A DNA stretch of 6,444 nt, taken from assembly GCA_002342345.1 (NCBI GenBank), contig DDPU01000078.1, positions 3,629 through 10,072 of the forward strand. The letters are read 5' to 3'. The translations under genes and the position numbers were made by a program. Every line of letters begins with the position of its first letter. Position 1 is the first letter of the stretch. The notes under the pieces are model-generated. The model was not told the origin of the DNA. It was given only the letters and a program-made list of their open reading frames with translations, and searched no databases. Below, piece after piece: positions 1 to 4,770 of this stretch. Source of the stretch: Verrucomicrobia bacterium UBA2460. Its GTDB lineage: Bacteria > Verrucomicrobiota > Verrucomicrobiia > Methylacidiphilales > Verrucolacustridaceae.

Positions 1-134
1 CCGTGGTCGACGTGACCCACCACCACGATCCGCGTCCGCGGTTCGCTTGCCGCCCCGGCAGCGGCTCCGCCCATCCGCTGCGGAAAAAAGGCCGGCTGGA
101 AACCGGGAGAAACCGGTTGCGGGGCTGGCGGCAT
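1..134 (-). CDS. cysN: Sulfate adenylyltransferase subunit 1, CysN (N-terminal fragment)
   Basis: This is the first 44 codons of the GTPase subunit of ATP sulfurylase, which couples GTP hydrolysis to APS synthesis by CysD; the rest lies beyond position 1. The translation runs from MPPAPQPV to RIVVVGHVDHG, which is the start of the P-loop (G1) motif of translation-factor-like GTPases (GHVDHGKST). Classic CysN proteins have GSVDDGKST; the GHVDHG form occurs in an alternative branch that accompanies the short CysD type seen next door. The ATG at 134 is preferred because GGGGTGA (137-143) sits 2 nt upstream as a good ribosome binding site. A GTG at 140 and an in-frame ATG at 74 are alternatives, but the latter has no such site. 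The roughly 34 residues before the G domain are rich in Pro, Ala and Gly. The gene starts 11 nt after the cysD stop, so it is almost certainly co-transcribed. Without the cysD context, another GHVDHG GTPase could not be excluded. Confidence 0.85.
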   Translation of the reverse strand, partial: MPPAPQPVSPGFQPAFFPQRMGGAAAGAASEPRTRIVVVGHVDH

Positions 135-136
135 GG

Positions 137-143
137 TCACCCC
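137..143 (-). promoter_or_regulatory. Ribosome binding site of cysN
   Basis: On the minus strand GGGGTGA lies 2 nt before the ATG at 134 and matches the 3' part of the GGAGGTGA consensus. It overlaps the possible GTG start at 140-138 and so argues for the ATG. It is notable because the two divergently transcribed first genes of this locus (cysD and cysH) show no such site, whereas this internal gene does. Confidence 0.5.
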
Positions 144-145
144 GC

Positions 146-949
146 TCACAGGAACCCTTTTGCACGCAGCTTCTGCATGGCGTTCCGCTCGTGGTGATCC
201 TGGGCGCGGCCCGCCCGTTCCGCCGTCTTGGTGGATTTGAGTTCCTCGATAATCCCCTCGATTGTGTTCACCCTGCTTTCGACCGACTTGGTGATGGGCC
301 AGCAACCCAGCGACCGGTATCGCCTGCCCTTGTCCGCAAAATACATCCTGGGAACCGGAATGCCCTCGCGACGGATGTACTCCCAGACATCCAGCTCCGT
401 CCAGTCCAGCAAAGGCTGCACCCGGACGTGCTCCCCTGGTTTCACCGCGGTGGTGAACTGACCCCAAAACTCAGGAGGCTGGTCCCGATATTCCCACTCG
501 TTGTCTGCGGTCCTTGGGGAAAAATAGCGCTCCTTGGCCCGCGTGGAGTCCTCATCCCGGCGAATTCCCGTGACCAGGGCATCCCATTTGTACTTGGCCA
601 AAGCCTGCTGCAACGCCAGGGATTTCAACTCATGCGTCACCGTGACCGGATCGTGACTCTCGTATCCGACCCCCCGTCGGCGGGCCTCCTCGTTGACGAT
701 GACGATCAGGTCGATCTGGTAGTGCTCTCTGGCCCATTCCCGGAATGCCAGCATTTCCGGAAACTCATAGGTGGTGTCGATATGGACCAAGGGAAACGGG
801 ATCTTTCCGGCGAAAGCCTTCTTGGCCAACCAGATTAAAGTGTTCGAGTCCTTGCCCATCGACCAAGGCATGGCCATGTTCTTAAAATTCGCGAAAGCCT
901 CGCGAAAAATATAAATGCTTTGATCCTCAAGGTTTTGCAAATACGACAT
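146..949 (-). CDS. cysD: Sulfate adenylyltransferase subunit 2, CysD
   Basis: This is the catalytic subunit of heterodimeric ATP sulfurylase (ATP + sulfate to APS + PPi), the first cytoplasmic step of sulfate assimilation. It has 267 residues, with the ATP-pyrophosphatase PP-loop SMGKDS at residues 30-35. PLVHIDTTYEFPEM follows at about 53-66 and GIRRDEDSTRAKERYFS at 128-144. LLDWTELDVWEYI is at 180-192 and YRSLGCWPIT at 211-220. The tail, ERAGRAQDHHERNAMQKLRAKGFL, is of the expected CysD type. The protein is about 35 residues shorter than the E. coli form (302), but all core motifs are present, so it reads as the short variant rather than a truncation. The ATG at 949 places the PP-loop normally. 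No Shine-Dalgarno sequence precedes it. It is followed 11 nt later by cysN and diverges from cysH, which completes the sulfate reduction context. Confidence 0.95.
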   Translation of the reverse strand: MSYLQNLEDQSIYIFREAFANFKNMAMPWSMGKDSNTLIWLAKKAFAGKIPFPLVHIDTTYEFPEMLAFREWAREHYQIDLIVIVNEEARRRGVGYESHDPVTVTHELKSLALQQALAKYKWDALVTGIRRDEDSTRAKERYFSPRTADNEWEYRDQPPEFWGQFTTAVKPGEHVRVQPLLDWTELDVWEYIRREGIPVPRMYFADKGRRYRSLGCWPITKSVESRVNTIEGIIEELKSTKTAERAGRAQDHHERNAMQKLRAKGFL

Positions 950-955
950 AAAGGA

Positions 956-989
956 TGGACTTTATAGGGTTTCGTTTTATATTTCAAGT
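956..989 (+). promoter_or_regulatory. Putative cysH promoter, predicted leaderless
   Basis: A sigma-70-like pair can be read here: TGGACT at 956-961 (4 of 6 matches to TTGACA), a 16-bp spacer, and TATATT at 978-983 (5 of 6 matches to TATAAT). Six bases (TCAAGT) separate the -10 box from the A of the cysH ATG at 990. The start site would therefore fall on or next to the start codon and give a leaderless mRNA. The absence of a Shine-Dalgarno sequence before 990 is consistent. The boxes are read by eye, with no transcript data. Confidence 0.45.
961..987 (-). promoter_or_regulatory. Putative cysDN promoter overlapping the cysH promoter
   Basis: Read on the minus strand, TTGAAA (982-987) and TATAAA (961-966) form a -35/-10 pair, with a short 15-bp spacer. 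Initiation about 7 nt downstream would leave a leader of only a few bases before the cysD ATG at 949, and no Shine-Dalgarno sequence is present. A second TATAAA at 976-981 is an alternative -10 box, but it lacks a good -35. The boxes interlock with those of the cysH promoter, so polymerase binding in one direction should exclude the other. No clear operator for a sulfur regulator is recognisable. Confidence 0.35.
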
Positions 990-1712
990 ATGATTCCGTC
1001 CTCCAACAAATCAAAAAAGGTGGAGGATCAAGATGGCATCAAGTTCCTTTCGTTACTGGAGCCCAAACCCCCCGCGGACCGAGTCCTTTGGGCCCTGCAG
1101 ACTTTCCCGGCCAAAACAGTCGTCACCACGTCCTTTGGGGCCCAGTCGGCGGCCTTCCTCCACTTGGTCTCGCGGGTTGCCCCGAAAATTCCCGTTGTCT
1201 TCATTGATACCGGCTATCACTTCCCGGAAACCCTTGCCTTTTCCGGCGAACTAAGCCGATTGTTGGACCTGAACCTCAAGGTCTACCAACCGCTCCTCTC
1301 CCCCACGCAAATTGAGTCACAATACGGTCGCATCTGGGAACAAGGCCCCGCCGGATTGGAAAAATTTCATGAGATCATCCGAGTTGAACCCCTTCGGAGG
1401 GCGTTTGCCGAACTAAATCCGGAGGTCTGGGTGGCCGGACTTCGCCGCTCCGGATCCGCCCACCGGCAAAAGCAGGCCGTTCTTAGCCGTCAGGACGCCC
1501 GCTGGAAACTTTTACCCATCCTCGAGTGGTCTGACAGGGATGTGGGAAGTTACCTAAAGCTTCATTCCCTTCCCTATCATCCCCTTTGGGAAAAGGGCTA
1601 CGTTTCCATCGGCGACCGGGTCACCACCAAAAGCCTCGGGGAAGTATCCGATCCGAACGAGGTTCGGCATTTCGGCTGGAAGCGTGAGTGCGGCATCCAC
1701 GACAAGGTCTGA
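990..1712 (+). CDS. cysH: Phosphoadenylyl-sulfate (PAPS) reductase, CysH
   Basis: This cytoplasmic enzyme reduces PAPS to sulfite and PAP, using thioredoxin or glutaredoxin as electron donor. It has 240 residues, close to the E. coli protein (244). The PP-loop-like TTSFGAQSA lies at 46-54, VFIDTGYHFPET at 70-81 and YGRIWEQG at 112-119. RVEPLRRAF is at 131-139, GLRRSGSAHR at 150-159 and YHPLWEKGYVSIGD at 196-209. The catalytic ECGIH motif has its cysteine at 234. That is the only cysteine: the CC and CXXC ligands of [4Fe-4S] APS reductases are absent, and the segment before RVEPL reads KFHEII. This places it with PAPS-specific enzymes and implies an APS kinase elsewhere. The ATG at 990 is the only Met codon in the frame before the conserved core but has no ribosome binding site. 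A strong GGAGG at 1022-1026 precedes an ATG at 1033 in the wrong frame. The gene diverges from cysDN. Confidence 0.95.
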   Translation: MIPSSNKSKKVEDQDGIKFLSLLEPKPPADRVLWALQTFPAKTVVTTSFGAQSAAFLHLVSRVAPKIPVVFIDTGYHFPETLAFSGELSRLLDLNLKVYQPLLSPTQIESQYGRIWEQGPAGLEKFHEIIRVEPLRRAFAELNPEVWVAGLRRSGSAHRQKQAVLSRQDARWKLLPILEWSDRDVGSYLKLHSLPYHPLWEKGYVSIGDRVTTKSLGEVSDPNEVRHFGWKRECGIHDKV

Positions 1713-1728
1713 CCGGGTCATGGCCGCT

Positions 1729-1765
1729 GGCGATTAATTGTTTCGCCCGACTTTTAATTTTTGTT
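1729..1765 (+). terminator. Weak possible terminator after cysH
   Basis: GGCGA (1729-1733) and TCGCC (1743-1747) can form a 5-bp stem with a 9-nt loop. It is followed by a T-rich run, TTTTAATTTTTGTT, from 1752. The stem is short and the T-run starts 4 nt after it, so this is a poor intrinsic terminator. It also overlaps the region where the infA promoter should lie. It is listed only because it is the best candidate in the 66-bp cysH-infA gap. Confidence 0.2.
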
Positions 1766-1770
1766 AGCCT
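1762..1770 (+). promoter_or_regulatory. Putative extended -10 promoter element of infA
   Basis: TGTTAGCCT matches the extended -10 form TGnTAnnnT. The -10 hexamer TAGCCT (1765-1770) ends 8 nt before the infA ATG at 1779. The -35 region (about 1741-1747, TTTCGCC) is poor, as is common for extended -10 promoters. Transcription would begin about 2-4 nt before the start codon, giving a very short or absent leader. No Shine-Dalgarno sequence is visible before the ATG, which is consistent. Confidence 0.35.
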
Positions 1771-1778
1771 CCCTGCTT

Positions 1779-2036
1779 ATGGCAGGTGATGTCGTTGAAG
1801 TGGAGGGCGCGGTGAAAGCCGTTTTGAAAGGCACCCTCTTCCGCGTGGAACTGGTCAACGGCCACACCGTCCTTGCCCACATTTCGGGCAAAATGCGCAA
1901 AAATTTCATCCGCCTGAACATCGGCGACAAGGTCAAGATGGAGATGTCCCCTTACGACCTCACCAAAGGACGGATCACCTACCGCATTCCTCCGCCCTCT
2001 CCGGACGGCACCCAGGCAGCCCCGGTGCCGGTCTAA
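1779..2036 (+). CDS. infA: Translation initiation factor IF-1
   Basis: IF-1 is a single OB-fold (S1-like) protein that binds the 30S A site and works with IF-2 and IF-3 in start-codon selection. The 85-residue product starts [12 protein letters not shown] and carries the family signatures [12 protein letters not shown] (18-29), [16 protein letters not shown] (31-46), [18 protein letters not shown] (49-66) and TYR (67-69). Canonical IF-1 ends about here, at some 72 residues. This one continues with a Pro/Ala-rich tail of about 15 residues. The frame is open back to a TTG at 1761, but the ATG at 1779 matches the family N-terminus and is preferred. The gene stands alone, not in a ribosomal protein operon. 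It has a very short predicted leader, and its TAA overlaps the TAG of the convergent glycosidase gene. The identification is secure; whether this is the only infA copy cannot be judged. Confidence 0.96.
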   Translation: MAGDVVEVEGAVKAVLKGTLFRVELVNGHTVLAHISGKMRKNFIRLNIGDKVKMEMSPYDLTKGRITYRIPPPSPDGTQAAPVPV

Positions 2037-2042
2037 TCTTTT
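2006..2042 (+). terminator. Possible terminator hairpin inside the infA 3' end
   Basis: CGGCACC (2006-2012) and GGTGCCG (2024-2030) form a perfect 7-bp GC-rich stem with an 11-nt loop. After the stop codon a TCTTTT run (2037-2042) follows. The T-run is short and begins 7 nt after the stem, so this is not a textbook terminator, and it could simply reflect GC-rich codons in the Pro/Ala tail. It is the only candidate at this convergent junction, where the two stop codons overlap and no intergenic space exists. Confidence 0.3.
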
Positions 2043-3526
2043 CCGGCGATTGCGGCGGCGTAGGCCTCCCAGGGAACGTCGCCTCCGGCATCCCGGGGGT
2101 TTCGCTCCAGATGGCCTGAATCGAAATCCACTCCAAAAATTCCAAACCTAGGGGCGTAGGTTCCCCACTCATAATTATCGGTCATGGACCAGTGGAAATA
2201 TCCGGCCACGGGAAGCCCCTCCTGCCGCAAACGCCTCACCTCACCCACGTGCTGGCGGATGAAATAACTGCGGCTCTGCCGGTCGGCTCGTAACTGACAG
2301 TCCTGGCTCTCCTTGCCGCAACGACGCTCCGCCATGCCGTTTTCCGCGATGACAATGGGTAGGTCCGGATAATCCGCAGCGTAGCGCTCGACAAAAAAGC
2401 GCAACCCGCGGGGCAAGGCATGCCAGTCCCACCACTTGGTGGCGAGCCCTTGGGTAAACCACTCCCGCAGGCTCAGCCGGCCCAGTCTCAACTCGCCCAA
2501 TGTGGGAAGCCGGACGGCGTTGCCCACAAAAGGGTCGTAATAGTCGAAGGAGATAAAATCCACGTTTCCTTCTCCCGGCCGTTCCCGGATTCTGTTCACC
2601 AGACGGGAAAAGGTTGTTTCCCGGAGAAATCGGTGACTCAGGGCATTCTGGACCTGCTTGATAAGTTCCCCTGCCGCCTCGGAGAAAAGGCTGTGACGCG
2701 GAAAATCCATCGCGCGATAGGTCCGGGTAAACTCCCGGGCCTTCTCCTGCAGGTAGGCGAGGATTGATTCCTTGCCGGAAGTCCGCCGCGCCGCCTCCAA
2801 CAGGTCAAATAGCATTTTATCCATCCAGTAAAGGTCACTGGCGAAGGTGTTGAAGGAGAGGCGGGGCTGGCCCCAGTCGGGATGCCCTTCATAGAGCGCA
2901 AGCACCTCCCTCCGCGCCAGCACATGAGACTCCAGCATTGTCTGCAGGGCACAGAGTGCGGCGGCCCACCAGACTCTCCGGCCCGCGGGAAAAGCCCCCA
3001 GGTTGTAGGTGGAGGAGGCCAGCATGTTCGGTTCGTTCACGGTGAGAAACCAGCGGGGAGGCTGCACCCCGCTGGAGACAAGCCTCCCGTTGAGGCCGGC
3101 CAGCATCCGCCGGACATAAGCGGAAAAGATTTCCGGGGTCTTTTCCTCCAGCCAGGGATCCAGACCCAGCCAACGGGGCGTTGTGAAATGCTGAAGCGTC
3201 ACCACGGGCTCCAGGTCCCTTCGCCGCAGGGAGGCGATCATTTTCGCGTATCGGTCCAAGGCGCTTTCGTCGAGATCCTTTCCCGGGCCGTCCGGTTGAA
3301 GTCGGGTCCACTCGATGCCCAGCCGGTAGGCGGTCAGCCCCATCATCTCGGCGCGGTCAAAGTCCTCCTCGTAACGGTTCCAGAAATCCACCGCGCATCC
3401 GGAGCGCTCCACTTTTCCCGAAACCTCCCATTCAAACCAGTTATTGCGGGGCTGGCCGTCCCCGTTATACCCCCCCTCATGCTGGTAGGGGCTGGTGGCA
3501 ACGCCCCAGAGGAATTTTTCGCTCAC
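2033..3526 (-). CDS. Glycoside hydrolase family 1 protein (beta-glycosidase-like)
   Basis: This is a 497-residue (beta/alpha)8-barrel GH1 retaining glycosidase or transglycosidase. The N-terminus [17 protein letters not shown] matches the family opening, with the sugar-binding Gln at 15. [11 protein letters not shown] carries the conserved His113. TVNEP gives the acid/base Glu165 and IAENGMA the nucleophile Glu395. [24 protein letters not shown] holds Trp446 and the aglycone/glycone residues Glu453-Trp454. All catalytic and subsite -1 residues I can place are intact, so activity is expected. The middle (about 223-325) does not resemble the usual GH1 stretch leading to NYY, and YY is found at 329-330. 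No signal peptide is visible, so it should be cytoplasmic. It starts with GTG (3526-3524) overlapping the stop of the glycosyltransferase gene as GTGA, and GGAAG lies 2 nt upstream. Its substrate cannot be read from the sequence; the partner gene suggests a glycolipid or its sugar. Confidence 0.9.
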   Translation of the reverse strand: MSEKFLWGVATSPYQHEGGYNGDGQPRNNWFEWEVSGKVERSGCAVDFWNRYEEDFDRAEMMGLTAYRLGIEWTRLQPDGPGKDLDESALDRYAKMIASLRRRDLEPVVTLQHFTTPRWLGLDPWLEEKTPEIFSAYVRRMLAGLNGRLVSSGVQPPRWFLTVNEPNMLASSTYNLGAFPAGRRVWWAAALCALQTMLESHVLARREVLALYEGHPDWGQPRLSFNTFASDLYWMDKMLFDLLEAARRTSGKESILAYLQEKAREFTRTYRAMDFPRHSLFSEAAGELIKQVQNALSHRFLRETTFSRLVNRIRERPGEGNVDFISFDYYDPFVGNAVRLPTLGELRLGRLSLREWFTQGLATKWWDWHALPRGLRFFVERYAADYPDLPIVIAENGMAERRCGKESQDCQLRADRQSRSYFIRQHVGEVRRLRQEGLPVAGYFHWSMTDNYEWGTYAPRFGIFGVDFDSGHLERNPRDAGGDVPWEAYAAAIAGKD

Positions 3527-4722
3527 CGCTTCCGCACGCTTTCCGCCATCGCTTCCTGCTTTTCCTCATCCACATGGATCGCCTCATGCTCGGGATCGGA
3601 AAGCAGGGTCCGCACCACCGTCTCGGCGGCGTTCGGCCGGCCCATTTTCCGGGCGGCGAATTGCATGGCCCGGAGCCTTTCCGGTTCGGAAAGCAGGCGG
3701 CCCACTTTATAGCCGAGGATGGTGATTTCGTTGCATTTGATGGCCACCCCTTTTTCCAAGAGCTGGTCGCTGTTCCTCTCCTCCTGTCCGGGGATGGGAT
3801 CGTAAATCGCCATGGGCAGACCCGAGGCCATCGCTTCCGCGGAGGTCATTCCCCCGGGCTTGCTCACCAACAGGTCCGCCGCCCCCATCCAGGCCGGCAT
3901 GTCCTCCACATAGCCGAGAACCCGGAACTCCGCTTTGCCGGCCTGGCCCTGCCGCAACTCCGCCTCAACCCTTCCCTTGGCTTCCGGGTTTTTGCCGCAA
4001 ATCACCACCACCTGGGCGCGATGGGAAAGACTGCGGAGGGACCGCACCACCTGCTCCGCCGGATTCACGCCGAGTGCCCCGGCGGAAACCAGGATCACCG
4101 GAGTGTCGGCCCGCAGCTTCAGTTGCTTGCGGAGGGCAACCTTATTGGTGTTTTTCCCGAAAGCCGGATCCACCGGTATGCCGCTGACCGTGATCCGCCC
4201 GGCCGGAAGACCGAGGGTACTTAGGTAGGCTTTGGTTTCGTCCAGCGCGACAAAATAACGGTGAAAGGCCCGGGACAGCCACATCGCGTGAAAATCAAAA
4301 TCCGTCACCACAATGGAAAGTTTGGCGCGGATCTGTTTGCGGGTGATCAGATGGGAAATGATCTCCGCCGGCATGAAATGCGTGCAGATGGTGATGTCCG
4401 GTTGCAGGTCCGAAAGCAGGCGGATGAGCGGACCGGTGTTTAGCCGGTCGAGCAGAAAGCGCATCCGGTCGGTTTTCCAGGGCTCGTCGCTGCGCTGATA
4501 CCACCAGCCCAGCAGGGTGGGCGCATCCTCCACCAACTTGATGTAGAGCTTGGAGTAGAAGTCCCGGAACAGCTTGTTTGTGAAAGCCAACGCATCCACG
4601 TGCGCCACCTGGTCGATCCCAGGGGAATTCCGACAGACCTTCTCCAGCGCCGCCGCCGCCCGCAGATGCCCGGTCCCGGCACTGGTCGAGAGAATCAGCA
4701 CCTTGTGGCGGGACCGTTTCAT
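3523..4722 (-). CDS. GT28 / MGDG-synthase-like glycosyltransferase (probable diacylglycerol glycosyltransferase)
   Basis: This 399-residue GT-B fold enzyme belongs to the MGDG synthase / UgtP (YpfP) group, which transfers a hexose from a UDP-sugar to diacylglycerol at the inner face of the membrane. The N-terminal acceptor domain has LILSTSAGTGHLRAAAAL (9-26), THFMPAEI (114-121) and VVTDFDFHAMW (138-148). GIPVDPAF follows at 181-188, then the C-terminal nucleotide-sugar domain with VSAGALGVNPAE (212-223), VVICGKN (239-245) and GYVEDMPAWM (270-279). The donor-site block KPGGMTSAEA (288-297) and PIPGQEERN (309-317) come last. The length is typical, and there is no transmembrane segment, as expected for a peripheral protein. 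MurG shares the fold, but the GTGH and DFDFH motifs favour the lipid enzymes. Donor sugar (glucose or galactose) and processivity are not readable. The ATG at 4722 has AGGA 7 nt upstream. It lies 48 nt after mutS and overlaps the downstream GH1 gene by 4 bases. Confidence 0.9.
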   Translation of the reverse strand: MKRSRHKVLILSTSAGTGHLRAAAALEKVCRNSPGIDQVAHVDALAFTNKLFRDFYSKLYIKLVEDAPTLLGWWYQRSDEPWKTDRMRFLLDRLNTGPLIRLLSDLQPDITICTHFMPAEIISHLITRKQIRAKLSIVVTDFDFHAMWLSRAFHRYFVALDETKAYLSTLGLPAGRITVSGIPVDPAFGKNTNKVALRKQLKLRADTPVILVSAGALGVNPAEQVVRSLRSLSHRAQVVVICGKNPEAKGRVEAELRQGQAGKAEFRVLGYVEDMPAWMGAADLLVSKPGGMTSAEAMASGLPMAIYDPIPGQEERNSDQLLEKGVAIKCNEITILGYKVGRLLSEPERLRAMQFAARKMGRPNAAETVVRTLLSDPEHEAIHVDEEKQEAMAESVRKR

Positions 4723-4729
4723 GAGGAGA

Positions 4730-4733
4730 TCCT
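4730..4733 (-). promoter_or_regulatory. Ribosome binding site of the glycosyltransferase gene
   Basis: AGGA on the minus strand lies 7 nt before the ATG at 4722, inside the 48-nt gap after mutS. It supports the chosen start and independent ribosome loading on this gene, in contrast to the coupled GH1 gene downstream. An imperfect hairpin (GGTTTGC at 4738-4744 with GCAAAACC at 4751-4758, one bulged base) sits just upstream. It is too weak and lacks a T-run, so I do not call it a terminator. Confidence 0.5.
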
Positions 4734-4770
4734 ATCTGGTTTGCAGGCTGGCAAAACCCGAAAAGCCCGG

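Noticed and set aside
735..763. Two palindromes close together: CATTCCCGGAATG and TTTCCGGAAA
   Set aside because: Both fall within conserved cysD codons (FPEMLAFREWA), far from any promoter; such short palindromes arise by chance.
47..838. 263-codon open frame on the plus strand opposite cysD
   Set aside because: It mirrors the cysD codons and the cysN start, has no family resemblance, and cysD is supported by motifs along its full length.
1710..1720. Perfect inverted repeat TGACCGGGTCA at the cysH stop codon, sharing GACCGGGTCA with 1614-1623
   Set aside because: It looks operator-like, but one copy is inside conserved cysH codons and the other spans the stop codon about 45 bp upstream of the infA -10 box. 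Two copies of a 10-mer are not enough to propose a binding site.
2882..3712. 276-codon plus-strand frame opposite the GH1 and glycosyltransferase genes
   Set aside because: It crosses the overlap of two well-supported minus-strand genes and shows only low-complexity mirror composition.
3523..4722. Assignment of the glycosyltransferase as MurG
   Set aside because: The fold is shared, but the GTGH, HFMPAEI and VVTDFDFH motifs are those of the MGDG synthase/UgtP group, and there is no cell-wall gene context.
4738..4758. Imperfect hairpin GGTTTGC / GCAAAACC between mutS and the glycosyltransferase gene
   Set aside because: The stem is AT-rich with a bulge and is not followed by a T-run in the direction of transcription, so it is neither a credible terminator nor a recognisable RNA element.
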